Source: a candidate division LCP-89 bacterium (lineage in GTDB: Bacteria; Electryoneota; B3-LCP). Taken from it: DNA of 64,000 bases. Positions 53,055-62,942 of the stretch are shown here, in pieces; positions within the stretch are counted from its first letter, which is position 1, and each line of letters opens with the position of its first letter. The translations under genes were made by a program, and so were the position numbers. Where the stretch lies: the NCBI GenBank assembly GCA_025774555.1, contig JALGVT010000001.1, positions 1 to 64,000 on the forward strand, given 5' to 3'. The notes under the pieces are model-generated. The model was not told where the DNA came from, ran no database searches, and was given only the letters and a program-made list of their open reading frames with translations.

Positions 53055-54686
53055 ATGAATCTACGCTCAAGGATAATTGCAGTTTTATTAACTGTGTCAC
53101 TTCTCCCCATCCTGTTGATGGGTATAAGCGCCTGGTTCGTCTTCGGACAGCTATTAGAGCGCAAATCTTTAGAACTGCAGAATACTGTATTAAAAAGCCA
53201 TGCTGACGCCATTGAATCCTATCTCGCGAAACATCTGAATTCACTCCAACTTTTAGCCAGCACACAGGAACTAAAACAGATCGCAGAGCAGAATACACTA
53301 AATGAAGTATTTACAAGCCTGAACGAGAGCAGCCGTAGCGCTTTCGAGGATCTGGGAGTTATCAGCGCGGATGGAAATCATTTAGCGTATGTCGGGCAGT
53401 ACGATCTAATGGGGAAGAATTACCGGGAAGCAGACTGGTTCAAGCAGGTGATGTTGGAAGGAACCTATATCAGTGATGTATTCTTAGGTTTCCGGAAGGC
53501 TCCCCATTGCATCATCGCAGTTAAAACAACAGACGGAAATCAACCCTGGATACTGCGCGGGACAATCAACAGCAAACAGTTCGATGATCTCGTCTCCACA
53601 GGCGCTTTAGGAGAAACCGGCGATGTTTTCATCGTCAACCGCGAGGGTATTTATCAGACGACGTCCAGATCGGGAATAGTGCTGGAAACATCCGCATTTA
53701 CTGATTCGCACAGCTTTCAAGGCGTACAAGACCGCAAGGTGCAAGTCAATAGCGTTGAGAAAATACAGGTAACTACCTGGATCAAGCATGATAACTGGCT
53801 TTTAGTGGCAGAGCAGGATGCCGCCGAAGTGCGAGCCCCTGTCAACCGGGCTATTGCGAAGGGAGCCTTGATTGTCCTTATCGCCGTTATTTTAATCGTG
53901 GTGACCACTTTTCTGGCAACCAGACACCTGACTAACCTGGTCGATAAGGCAAATGCCCAGCGTGAAGAAATCTTCAGAGCCTTCACACGCTCGGCAAAAC
54001 TCGCTTCTGTAGGCGAACTCGCAACCGGATTAGCTCATGAGATCAATAACCCCTTAGCCATCATCAGCGCAGACCAGACGAACATCAGCGATATAGTTTT
54101 AGAGATGCCTGAAGCCGGCGAAGATCGAATTGAACTGCTCGAATCGGTCAAACGAATTAAACGCCAGGTAGAGCGATGCAGAACTATCACGACCAAGATG
54201 CTCCAATTCGGGCGGAAGAGTGACAGTCAATTAGTGTTGACGAACGCCGCTGTCGCCTTGCGTGAAATAGGCTCACTTCTGGAGCGGCAGGCAAAAGTGC
54301 GCAACGTTGAATTGATTCCGGATATAGAAGAAAATCTTCCTGACGTCATGATCGATCCGCTGGAACTTGAACAGGTTTTGGTCAATCTGATAAACAACTC
54401 ATTGCAGGCTCTTCCGGAGGGGGGAACGGTGCGTATCGTCGGAAAACAAGTAGGCGATGAAGTGTTGATTGAGGTGATAGATACCGGAAACGGCATTCGT
54501 CCAAAAGATCTCCAACGGATTTTCGAGCCGTTCTTTACCACCAAGCCGGTCGGCGAAGGAACAGGTCTGGGCTTGTCCGTCTGTTATGGAATAGTGAAAT
54601 CCTGGGGTGGAATAATTGAAGCGGAAAGCGAAGTCGGGAAAGGAACAACCATGCGTATAAAAATTCCGCTGTCAAACGATTCGTAA
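53055..54686 (+). CDS. Sensor histidine kinase with extracytoplasmic dCache-like domain (module 1)
   Basis: 543 aa: TM1 (about 7-30), an extracytoplasmic domain of about 240 residues with the Cache-like stretch ADWFKQVMLEGTYISDVFLGF near 125, TM2 (about 273-293), HisKA (GLAHEINNPLAIISAD near 330) and HATPase (FEPFFTTKPVGEGTGLGLSV). It senses an external ligand. The next gene encodes a double receiver. Close in layout to the kinase at 60600. Confidence 0.92.
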   Translation: MNLRSRIIAVLLTVSLLPILLMGISAWFVFGQLLERKSLELQNTVLKSHADAIESYLAKHLNSLQLLASTQELKQIAEQNTLNEVFTSLNESSRSAFEDLGVISADGNHLAYVGQYDLMGKNYREADWFKQVMLEGTYISDVFLGFRKAPHCIIAVKTTDGNQPWILRGTINSKQFDDLVSTGALGETGDVFIVNREGIYQTTSRSGIVLETSAFTDSHSFQGVQDRKVQVNSVEKIQVTTWIKHDNWLLVAEQDAAEVRAPVNRAIAKGALIVLIAVILIVVTTFLATRHLTNLVDKANAQREEIFRAFTRSAKLASVGELATGLAHEINNPLAIISADQTNISDIVLEMPEAGEDRIELLESVKRIKRQVERCRTITTKMLQFGRKSDSQLVLTNAAVALREIGSLLERQAKVRNVELIPDIEENLPDVMIDPLELEQVLVNLINNSLQALPEGGTVRIVGKQVGDEVLIEVIDTGNGIRPKDLQRIFEPFFTTKPVGEGTGLGLSVCYGIVKSWGGIIEAESEVGKGTTMRIKIPLSNDS

Positions 54687-54718
54687 AAAAAGTGAAACTA
54701 AAATATCTGAGGTAAAAA

Positions 54719-55552
54719 ATGGCTGATGAAGGTGAAAAAATCAGACTCCTCCTGGTGGATGATGAGGAAGAGTTTCTCACCTCCGCCGCAACCGCTCTAA
54801 AGCGCAGAGGCATAGAGGTGCAAACTGCCTGTGATGGTGAAAGCGCGCTGAAAATCATAGAACAAGATATTTTCGACGTTGTCGTCCTGGATTTGAAGAT
54901 GCCCGGAATCGACGGGACTGAAGTTGCCCGACGTATCCGAGAAAAACGCTATGATCTGCCGGTTATCATACTTACCGGACATGGCACCATCTCCCACGCT
55001 TTTGAAGTTGTGAAAGAGAGCGTGTGCGATTATCTGGCGAAACCCTGCGACATGGACGTTCTGGTTAACAAAATAAGAGAAGTGGTAAAAGCTAATACGG
55101 CGGAGAAAAAGACAGAGAATGCCGGGACGATCAACGTTTTAATCGTGGACGATGAAGAGGAACTGCTCGTGTCCCTGAAAACAGTGCTGGAGCGCCGTGG
55201 CACAACCGTCACAACAGCTAAGAGTGGCAAAGAGGCGCTTTCATTGCTTGGAACGTTGGACACAGAGGTAGTGATACTGGACGTAAAAATGCCGGATATG
55301 GACGGTCTCGAAGTGCTGGAAGCGATCAAGCGAGATCATCCTCTGCTGGAGGTTGTCCTCTTAACAGGACACCCGGATGTGGATAATGCTCTGCGCGGCA
55401 TCAAGATGGGGGCTTGTGCTTATTTAGTTAAACCTCCAGAAATTGAGGATCTGGTAGAAACGATTCGGAAAGCCTTTGATCTCCGCCAGGCAAAGCTGCA
55501 GCGGCAGCAGCAGCAAACTGTCCAGGACATCTTAAAAAAATACCCGGACTGA
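54719..55552 (+). CDS. Double-receiver (REC-REC) response regulator
   Basis: 277 aa, two complete receiver domains and no output domain. REC1 (about 8-125): VVVLDLKMPGIDG, LTGHG, YLAKPCD. REC2 (about 138-255): VVILDVKMPDMDG, LTGHPD, YLVKPPE. A short Gln-rich tail follows (RQQQQT). The phospho-acceptor Asp, Thr and Lys are kept in both. It can pass phosphate on or act as a phosphate sink for the kinase upstream. Confidence 0.9.
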   Translation: MADEGEKIRLLLVDDEEEFLTSAATALKRRGIEVQTACDGESALKIIEQDIFDVVVLDLKMPGIDGTEVARRIREKRYDLPVIILTGHGTISHAFEVVKESVCDYLAKPCDMDVLVNKIREVVKANTAEKKTENAGTINVLIVDDEEELLVSLKTVLERRGTTVTTAKSGKEALSLLGTLDTEVVILDVKMPDMDGLEVLEAIKRDHPLLEVVLLTGHPDVDNALRGIKMGACAYLVKPPEIEDLVETIRKAFDLRQAKLQRQQQQTVQDILKKYPD

Positions 55553-55621
55553 GATATTTCTCGTCAATCATTAAGAATCTACAACCACTGATATACCCAC
55601 AACCAGGCGCTGGAGGTCTGT

Positions 55622-57466
55622 ATGGATAATACTCCGAAAGCAAAAAGCTCTGCCTACGATAAGTACATTAATTACAAGCGATTCTCTATCGCAGTCACTG
55701 CGTTTGTCGTCCTTCTGCTTATCCCTATCCCCAACAGCATGCTGGACGTCGCTGTGGAATACACGATGGGCGAGACTTACCTGCTGGATTTCTATACGAA
55801 GGAACTCTTCGATACTCCCATAGACGATGCCGAGCAGTGGCAGGCGCTGACCGCACGCGCCCTGGAAGGGTGCATGCGCCAGGGCGCGCTCGACAAAGCG
55901 AGTGTTGTAAGACGAAGCATGAAGCAGTTGAAGTCGATGGGTGTTGAGACCTCAGAGATACTCTACGGACGGTATCATACATTTATAGAGGGTCTCGATG
56001 AGGCATACGTAAACGATATGATGAAGCGCTCCCATGCCATGCGCCACGACAAATTATCATACCAGATGCTGAGCGAATCACAGCAGAAAGACGTTGACCA
56101 CTCAGCAAGAAACATCCGCATCTGCGTTGCCATGGTGGCGTTCGTGGTGATCTGTTTTGTCACGGAAGCGATGCCGCTGCCGGGAGTGGCTTTTTGTATC
56201 GGGTTAATCCTGGTGTTCTCAGGAATAGTTTCGCGCCGGGAGGTCGCCTCCCTTTTCTGGTCTGACGCCTGCTGGTTCATTATGGGCAGTCTGATGTTCG
56301 CCGCGGCATTCGTTAAGACGGGAGTCGATAAGCGTATATGTCTGCTGATTTTCAGGTCGCTGGCTAAGCCAAGCGTCGGATTCATTACCCTTATTCTAAT
56401 TGCAGTCATAGCGCCCAGCGCATCGTTCATATCCGATCATGCTCTCGCGGCTATTTTCCTGCCTATCGCCATGATTCTGTACAATAACAGTCTCGGAGCA
56501 CATGGGGAAGACACTGAGCTGGCAAAAATGCTCATGATTACCATAGCCATGGCATGCAATATCGGAGGCTTCGGCTCCCCTTCCGGCGGAGCGCGGAACG
56601 TGATCATGATGACCTATATGGAGGATATGTTCGGTATTACCATGGGTTATGGACAATGGATTGTCTATGGATTGCCCTTCGTCCTGATCATGATTCCCAT
56701 CCTATGGCTGGTAATCAACTGGCGTTTTAAACCGAAAATTCGAGATCTGCGCCCGGCGCTGGTTACGTTGAAAGAAGATATCGGTAGAATGGGCGGCTGG
56801 AATCGCAAGCAGATAATCGCGGTGATAATTTTCCTGGTCATGCTCTTCGGCTGGATCACAGAAAAGAATCTGCTGCTCAATCTGTTCGGTGTACGTCTCG
56901 GTATAGGCGTTATTGCAGTAGCCGGAGCGATGGCTTACCTCCTTACCGGCGTAGTCAATTGGCGCGATTATCAGGAGAAGGTTGATTGGGGAGTTGTCTG
57001 GCTCTATGCCGGCGCAATTATCTTCGGTCGCATCCTGGATCAGACCGGAACAGCCTATTGGATGGCTCGTTCAATAGTCGATGGTTTAGCCGGGATCGGA
57101 TTTGACTCGGGTCCAGCGCTATTGGGAGCGGGCACAGCGGTTACGGTTGGTTTGACGAATTTGATGGCTGACGGTCCTGCCGCCGCATCCGTGGGACCTA
57201 TTACGCTGAACATGGCGGCAGTGTCAAACCCCGGAACAACCCTGATACCTTTCATGGGTCTTGCCACAGCCTGCGCTTCTTCCTTTGCCTACCTGTTGGT
57301 GATCGGCACACCACCGAATGCTATCGTCTATTCCAGCGGTTATCTCGAAGCAAAGGATTTTCTGCGTGTCGGTGTTATTATGGCAATAATCGCGTTTGCT
57401 GTATTGTTATTACTCAGTATGTTCTACTGGCCCCTTATCGGTTTCGAGGGAATGCCTTCAGCCTGA
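55622..57466 (+). CDS. SLC13/DASS-family Na+:anion symporter with extra N-terminal region
   Basis: 614 aa. TM1 near 21-40 is followed by about 125 residues predicted outside, then the transporter core from about 155 with CFVTEAMPLPGV, the Ser/Asn-rich loops (GGFGSPSGGARNVIMM; LTNLMADGPAAAS) and VIGTPPNAIVYSSGY. The family imports sulfate, dicarboxylates or similar dianions. Neighbouring CysC makes sulfate the leading candidate, not proven. The added N-terminal TM/loop is shared with the REC fusion at 62943. Confidence 0.88.
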   Translation: MDNTPKAKSSAYDKYINYKRFSIAVTAFVVLLLIPIPNSMLDVAVEYTMGETYLLDFYTKELFDTPIDDAEQWQALTARALEGCMRQGALDKASVVRRSMKQLKSMGVETSEILYGRYHTFIEGLDEAYVNDMMKRSHAMRHDKLSYQMLSESQQKDVDHSARNIRICVAMVAFVVICFVTEAMPLPGVAFCIGLILVFSGIVSRREVASLFWSDACWFIMGSLMFAAAFVKTGVDKRICLLIFRSLAKPSVGFITLILIAVIAPSASFISDHALAAIFLPIAMILYNNSLGAHGEDTELAKMLMITIAMACNIGGFGSPSGGARNVIMMTYMEDMFGITMGYGQWIVYGLPFVLIMIPILWLVINWRFKPKIRDLRPALVTLKEDIGRMGGWNRKQIIAVIIFLVMLFGWITEKNLLLNLFGVRLGIGVIAVAGAMAYLLTGVVNWRDYQEKVDWGVVWLYAGAIIFGRILDQTGTAYWMARSIVDGLAGIGFDSGPALLGAGTAVTVGLTNLMADGPAAASVGPITLNMAAVSNPGTTLIPFMGLATACASSFAYLLVIGTPPNAIVYSSGYLEAKDFLRVGVIMAIIAFAVLLLLSMFYWPLIGFEGMPSA

Positions 57467-57493
57467 ATCCCGCTCGTAAAATAGGAGTTAATA

Positions 57494-58399
57494 ATGAATG
57501 ATAAACACGATAAACAAAACGTTCTGCTGGTCGATGACGAGGAGGATTTCCGAATCGCCACCCAAAAAGCGCTTACGAAGAGGGGTTTTAGGGTCGGCGT
57601 AGCCGCAGGCGGCGAAGAGGCAATTAAATCAATCAGCCAGAACCCGCCCGACATTGTCCTCCTCGACTTGAAGATGCCGGGATTAAACGGCATTGAAACG
57701 CTGCAGAAGATACGCGAAATTGAAAAATCTCTGCCGGTTATTATATTGACCGGTCATGGCAGCATACATGATGCCATAGCCGGCATCAATCTCGAGATCG
57801 TAGATTTCATCCAGAAACCGGTAGATATCGAACTCCTGGTTGTAAGGATGCGCAGGTTTTTTGTGGAAGGCAAAGCGGATACCCTGCGTGAACGCGCTAT
57901 TTCCGAACTGATGGTGTTGCCAGATTTATATCCCAGACTCTATATCGATGAACCGATCAGCACGGCAATGGAGAAGGTTAAAAGCGCTTTCTTTCCTCAT
58001 GAATCAGGAGTTATCCAATCACCCAAAATACGATCGGCGCTGGTTTATAGCCGGGATGAATCCTTCTTAGGGCTGGTACGCTTTCAAGATCTGCTCAAAT
58101 TGGTATTGCCGGACTTCCTCGAAGATTCACCTTACAGTTCCTTCTTTACCGGTATGTTTTTAGCGCAGTGCAAAACGATTTCACAAAAGAGCGTGAAGGA
58201 ACTTTTAGGTAAGCTTGTCTATGTCAACTTTGAGGCGCCGCTGATGGAAGCAGTGCATCAAATGGCTAAACATAATCTGGTAACGCTGCCCGTCATGAAA
58301 GAAGGAAAACTCGTCGGTGTTCTGCGCGAGAGAGACATCATCCTCGAAATCGCTAAAAACTTCGCCACATTTGACGTTCAGCAACTCAGCGAATGGTAA
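57494..58399 (+). CDS. REC-CBS response regulator
   Basis: 301 aa: receiver (1-125: VLLVDDEEDF, IVLLDLKMPGLNG, LTGHGS, FIQKPVD) followed by a pair of CBS domains (about 135-298; the second reads EAVHQMAKHNLVTLPVMKEGKLVGVLRERDI). No DNA-binding or enzyme domain. CBS pairs bind adenosyl ligands and gate channels or transporters, so it is likely a post-translational regulator of the SLC13 protein encoded 28 bp upstream. Confidence 0.9.
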   Translation: MNDKHDKQNVLLVDDEEDFRIATQKALTKRGFRVGVAAGGEEAIKSISQNPPDIVLLDLKMPGLNGIETLQKIREIEKSLPVIILTGHGSIHDAIAGINLEIVDFIQKPVDIELLVVRMRRFFVEGKADTLRERAISELMVLPDLYPRLYIDEPISTAMEKVKSAFFPHESGVIQSPKIRSALVYSRDESFLGLVRFQDLLKLVLPDFLEDSPYSSFFTGMFLAQCKTISQKSVKELLGKLVYVNFEAPLMEAVHQMAKHNLVTLPVMKEGKLVGVLRERDIILEIAKNFATFDVQQLSEW

Positions 58400-58422
58400 A
58401 TATAAAACAAAAAAGGAGAACT

Positions 58423-59046
58423 ATGATAATGCAAAAAGCTGCCAATATCACCTGGCATGAAAGCCATGTCGAACGCGTAGTGAGAACCAGACTTCTGGGG
58501 CAGGAAGGCTGCACTATTTGGTTCACAGGATTACCTTCTTCGGGGAAAAGCACGACTGCATTCACCCTCGAACACGAACTTATCAAGAGGGGCTATCTGG
58601 CTTATGTGCTTGATGGAGATAATATCAGGCACGGCTTGAACAAAAATCTGGGCTTTTCAGCAGAAGATCGGGAAGAAAACATCCGCAGAATCGGTGAAAC
58701 TGCCAGGCTTTTCGCGGATGCAGGGCTGATTACCATGACCAGTTTTATCTCTCCCTATAGAGAGGATCGCAACCGAGCCCGTGAACTGCATAAAAAAGAT
58801 GGGTTGAGGTTTATCGAAATCTACGTTGAAACTCCGGTGGAAATATGCGAAAAACGAGATCCCAAAGGGCTATATCAAAAGGCAAGAAGAGGTGCGATAA
58901 AAGGATTTACCGGCGTTGACGATCCCTATGAAGCGCCGCTGAACCCAGAAATGATTATTAAAACAGGCGATAATTCTGCTGAAAAGATAGCCGCGGATAT
59001 TCTCGATTACTTGGTATCTCATAAAATCCTGTCGGAGTCTGAATAA
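58423..59046 (+). CDS. cysC: Adenylylsulfate kinase
   Basis: 207 aa, start ATG at 58423 with AAGGAG upstream (tracked start 58393 too early). P-loop GLPSSGKST near 37, substrate region DGDNIRHGLNKNLGFS near 65, FISPYREDRNRAR near 107 and KGLYQKARRGAIKGFTGVDDPYE near 147. Phosphorylates APS to PAPS. No sulfurylase genes (cysDN) accompany it, so APS must come from elsewhere. It sits among sensor and transport genes, so PAPS may serve sulfation or signalling linked to sulfate uptake. Confidence 0.93.
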   Translation: MIMQKAANITWHESHVERVVRTRLLGQEGCTIWFTGLPSSGKSTTAFTLEHELIKRGYLAYVLDGDNIRHGLNKNLGFSAEDREENIRRIGETARLFADAGLITMTSFISPYREDRNRARELHKKDGLRFIEIYVETPVEICEKRDPKGLYQKARRGAIKGFTGVDDPYEAPLNPEMIIKTGDNSAEKIAADILDYLVSHKILSESE

Positions 59047-59120
59047 GGGTGACACTATAACTTTCGTCAAAATAATCACATAGTAGAAGCAAAACACTGC
59101 GCATTTAGAAAGTGGAGCAA

Positions 59121-60458
59121 ATGAACTACCGAAGATTACTATCCATGATTGTAGCATTGACTATTCTGTCAACTATGGCTTCAGCAAAGATTAAAATCGC
59201 TGAAGGCATCAATCTGGACGCCGAATTCAGACCCAGATTTGAGCTGGATAACCGCGACTTCAATAATGCAACAGGTTACGATGCTTACAGCACCTACAGA
59301 ACCCGAATAGGTCTGGAACTCGATGGGCTCATAGAAAAAACAGTTCTGTATATCAAGATCGGCGATTCCCGCACTATGGGCTACGGAGACCCTTATCTTA
59401 TCGGCAATCCTGTGGGTCCAAATCGATTTGATAATAATCTGGGGGTGATTGAAGCATTTATCGAAGTTCACGATGTTATCACCCCCGGTTTTTACCTCAA
59501 GACTGGCAGGATGTCCAACAACCAGGGGCGCTTCCGCCTGTTCGGGTCGGGGAATTGGAATTTCTTCGGCCCCAGAACTTATGACGGCATCAAGATAGGA
59601 TACATCGAAGACGCCTTTTCTTTAAATATGTGGCATTTCTTCGGAGCGAATGGCGACCGACACTGGTACTCGCTGCCGGATGATCCAGCAAAGTATCCTG
59701 ACCCGGATGAAGATTACAAGCGCGACCACACTTTGACAGGGATAGATCTCACTTTGCTGAGCGGCAAGATCAATCTGTTGACATACCTTGACCTTGATCA
59801 GGAACCGGTAGTGGATACGCTGAATAACACGAGTAATGTCGCTGTCAGCCGCATGACAACCGCCTTATACGCTCACGAGAACCTGGGCAGCCAACAGCAG
59901 CATCGCTTTGATCTGGATCTGGCGTATCAATTCGGTACCATGGGACACACTGCCGGGCAGGCGGATATCAGCGCATATCTCCTTGCAGGCGACTGGTCAT
60001 GGCGATTTGAAGAGTGTCTGAAATCGTGGATCGGTTTGGGATTTCATATTCTCAGTGGCGACGATGGTGAAGACCCGGGTAAAGTGAATTACTTCTATGA
60101 TAAATACTGCTCCAAACACCGGGTGCTCGGATATATGGATTACTTCAAGAGTGATACCGGCGTTAAGTCACTTGGAATCAGGGATTTGATCTTGCGGGGA
60201 GGATTCAGCCCTGCAAAGGGGCTGAAGTGTCAGATGGACGCTCACTATTTTGCTGTTGAAAAAGCCTTCTCTTCGTCAGTCGATGGGTCTGACGCGGATG
60301 TTCTGGGGCAGGAGCTGGACATAACGATCAAGTATGCCATTCGTAAAGGGCTGCAGTGCCAGTTAGGCTTAAACCTCTTTCTCCCTACCGAGGATTGGCA
60401 GGGCTCGGAAACAGACACAGCAACACTCTGTTACCTCATCTTAACTGCAAAGATTTAA
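59121..60458 (+). CDS. Outer-membrane porin (alginate-export-like barrel)
   Basis: 445 aa, start ATG at 59121 (GGAG upstream). Signal peptide MNYRRLLSMIVALTILSTMASA, then repeated amphipathic strands with segments YSTYRTRIGLELDG and WNFFGPRTYDGIKIGY typical of the alginate_exp-like barrels. It would let the anion substrate of the SLC13 transporters cross the outer membrane. Confidence 0.75.
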   Translation: MNYRRLLSMIVALTILSTMASAKIKIAEGINLDAEFRPRFELDNRDFNNATGYDAYSTYRTRIGLELDGLIEKTVLYIKIGDSRTMGYGDPYLIGNPVGPNRFDNNLGVIEAFIEVHDVITPGFYLKTGRMSNNQGRFRLFGSGNWNFFGPRTYDGIKIGYIEDAFSLNMWHFFGANGDRHWYSLPDDPAKYPDPDEDYKRDHTLTGIDLTLLSGKINLLTYLDLDQEPVVDTLNNTSNVAVSRMTTALYAHENLGSQQQHRFDLDLAYQFGTMGHTAGQADISAYLLAGDWSWRFEECLKSWIGLGFHILSGDDGEDPGKVNYFYDKYCSKHRVLGYMDYFKSDTGVKSLGIRDLILRGGFSPAKGLKCQMDAHYFAVEKAFSSSVDGSDADVLGQELDITIKYAIRKGLQCQLGLNLFLPTEDWQGSETDTATLCYLILTAKI

Positions 60459-60599
60459 ATATGCCTGAATCGAATTTGTAAAATTATATTGTTTTTAAGG
60501 AAAATTCGATTTACATTACGATTGACAAAGCTATTCCTGGTAATTCCCATCATTCCGGTACAAATATTTGAGACTCTAATCAAGTTCCAATAAAAACAG

Positions 60600-62288
60600 A
60601 TGGCAGAAGAAAAAATTAAGCACTCACCCGATACGGGCAGCACCATTCTCCGGGATTCGTACTACCGGGAGCTTATCAAGAGGAACTTTCTCAGATTGGC
60701 GCTGACCTATCTCGCGCCCCTTATTATTCTCATCGTCTATTTCCATTTCCAATATCGGGAATTCCACGAACACAGCCGCCACACTCACCTGCAGGCAATT
60801 GCTGAATATCAAGCAAATACTTTAGATCTTTTCCTGCGTGAACGCATCGTCAACCTGCGGAACCTCATTGACGATCCGCAATTCCAGGCGCCTCCCTCAA
60901 AACCGGCTATGCAACATTATCTGGAAAGGCTTCAGAAAAGCAGCGATACGTTTGTCGATGTTGGCTTTTTCGATTCAACGGGGATTCAGAGAGGATATGC
61001 GGGGCATCTTGACTACCTCGAAGATCAGGATTACAGTGAAGAATCCTGGTTTATCGATCTCAAGGATGATAAGAGCGATTTTATTATAACGGATATCTAT
61101 TTGGGATTTCGACAAAAACCGCATTTCACCATCGGGATCAACCGTATTATTGAAGGTCAATACATCGTCTTGCGAGCCACTTTAGATCCGGAGAAGTTCT
61201 ATGAATATATCATCTCCCATGAAAAAACCAAAGAGGTTAAAATATCAATAGTGAATCAGGAGGGATATTACCAGATCGTTACTGCCCATGAAGGGACGCC
61301 CTCAGGGGATTCATCAATTATTCCGCCGCGAAATCAGAAGATCGGCATCGATAAAGTAGTCCTGGGTAACAATAAAATCGAATATGCGTATGCCTGGCTG
61401 CTTACTGCTGATTGGGCTGTCATTGTGGAATGGGTGGAACAGGGGATACCTCTTCCGGTCTTTGGAACGCAATTCGGTTTAACTGCCTTCTCTTTCGCCA
61501 TTATTCTGCTGCTTTTAGCTATTATTATCATAAGAACAAAAAAGATCGTGGAATTCCAAATCGAAAGGGAAACCACCAAAGCCCAATTTGAACATGCCGC
61601 CAAGTTGGCGTCGGTCGGTGAATTATCCGCCGGCGTCGCTCACGAGATCAATAATCCTCTCGCCGTCATCAGCACTGAAGTGGGATTGATTAAGGACATG
61701 ATGGATCCGGAACTGGGTGGATCATACGAGTTGGATGATATTGTGCCCCATCTGATCAGCATCGATGAAGAGGTTTTCAGATGCCGTGATATCACCCGCA
61801 AATTGATGAGCTTCGTCAGGAAAACAGAGATCAAATTGATGCCGCATAGCGTCAACGTCCTGATCGATGAGATCACTGACGCGTTCTGGAAACAGGAAAT
61901 CGCCGTGTCCAACATTGAAATTGAGAAAAACTATCAGGATAATATCCCGGAGATCGTCACCGACGCCAATCAGATGAAACAGATATTCCTGAACATTCTG
62001 ACCAATGCATTCGATGCCATCACACCGCCGGGCAAAGTTACGATCACAACTTCATCTGACCATGAAGGACATATATCTATAGCTTTTTCTGACACAGGCA
62101 AGGGGATTACTCCACAAGAGATGGATCAAATTTTTATGCCGTTTTTCACCACCAAAGAAGTTGGCAAAGGAACTGGTTTGGGACTCTCGGTCAGTTACAG
62201 TATTGTCAGGAGTCTGGGTGGCAAAATAACAGTGGAGAGCATCCTGGGAAAAGGCAGCGTTTTTACGGTAGTGTTACCCGTCAGGTAA
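60600..62288 (+). CDS. Sensor histidine kinase with dCache-like domain (module 2)
   Basis: 562 aa. TM1 (about 33-55), extracytoplasmic domain with EESWFIDLKDDKSDFIITDIYLGFRQKPHF near 140, TM2 (about 287-312), HisKA (GVAHEINNPLAVISTE near 343) and HATPase (FMPFFTTKEVGKGTGLGLSVSYS). The sensor domain shares the WF...D[VI][FY]LGFR pattern with the kinase at 53055, so they probably sense related ligands. Confidence 0.92.
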   Translation: MAEEKIKHSPDTGSTILRDSYYRELIKRNFLRLALTYLAPLIILIVYFHFQYREFHEHSRHTHLQAIAEYQANTLDLFLRERIVNLRNLIDDPQFQAPPSKPAMQHYLERLQKSSDTFVDVGFFDSTGIQRGYAGHLDYLEDQDYSEESWFIDLKDDKSDFIITDIYLGFRQKPHFTIGINRIIEGQYIVLRATLDPEKFYEYIISHEKTKEVKISIVNQEGYYQIVTAHEGTPSGDSSIIPPRNQKIGIDKVVLGNNKIEYAYAWLLTADWAVIVEWVEQGIPLPVFGTQFGLTAFSFAIILLLLAIIIIRTKKIVEFQIERETTKAQFEHAAKLASVGELSAGVAHEINNPLAVISTEVGLIKDMMDPELGGSYELDDIVPHLISIDEEVFRCRDITRKLMSFVRKTEIKLMPHSVNVLIDEITDAFWKQEIAVSNIEIEKNYQDNIPEIVTDANQMKQIFLNILTNAFDAITPPGKVTITTSSDHEGHISIAFSDTGKGITPQEMDQIFMPFFTTKEVGKGTGLGLSVSYSIVRSLGGKITVESILGKGSVFTVVLPVR

Positions 62289-62349
62289 CCGCTATTGTGA
62301 AATATTGTAGTTGATTGTATAATCACTTAGAAAGTGAGTTCTGGAAATT

Positions 62350-62922
62350 ATGAACAAGAATTCAGAAGCAAAATGGGTGAAGGACGTAATGCTCCCCTTG
62401 GATGACTACGCCGTTGTTCCTGAAGATGCGTCTATGATCGATGCTTATATAGCTCTCGAGGAAGCTCAAGAAAGATTGCCAACCGGTCGCCAGCCCAGCC
62501 GCGCGGTTCTAATCGCCGACAAAGATGGTAAAATCATCGGGAAAGTAGGACAGCTCGCGTTTCTAAAAGCACTGGAACCCAAGTATAATGAAATGGGAGA
62601 TCTAAGCGCATTGTCCCGCGTTGGCTTGAGCACCGATTTCATCAGCACCATGATGGACAACATGAGCCTGTGGAAAGAGAATTTCTTCGATGTTGGTCAG
62701 CGCGCTAGGAACACTAAAATTGCAGAAATTATGCATCCTGTGACCGAAAGCATCGATGAGAACGCCCATTTGAGCGAAGCTGTCCATCGAATCGTCATGT
62801 ACCAGACATTATCACTGCTGGTAACCAGAGATAAGCAGATTGTGGGCATCCTGCGTCTCACCGATCTCTTCAATGAAATCGGTCAACAGTTGAAGTCCTC
62901 TGCCAATAGCGATCCTGAATAA
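62350..62922 (+). CDS. Stand-alone CBS-pair protein
   Basis: 190 aa with two CBS domains. CBS1 (about 10-75) has VVPEDASMIDAYIAL and an insertion; CBS2 (about 125-180) reads AEIMHPVTESIDENAHLSEAVHRIVMYQTLSLLVTRDKQIVGILRLTDL. It lies between the kinase and the REC-SLC13 fusion. It is the CBS part of module 2, corresponding to the CBS half of the REC-CBS protein in module 1. Confidence 0.85.
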   Translation: MNKNSEAKWVKDVMLPLDDYAVVPEDASMIDAYIALEEAQERLPTGRQPSRAVLIADKDGKIIGKVGQLAFLKALEPKYNEMGDLSALSRVGLSTDFISTMMDNMSLWKENFFDVGQRARNTKIAEIMHPVTESIDENAHLSEAVHRIVMYQTLSLLVTRDKQIVGILRLTDLFNEIGQQLKSSANSDPE

Positions 62923-62942
62923 TACCAGAAAGGTAACTTTAA

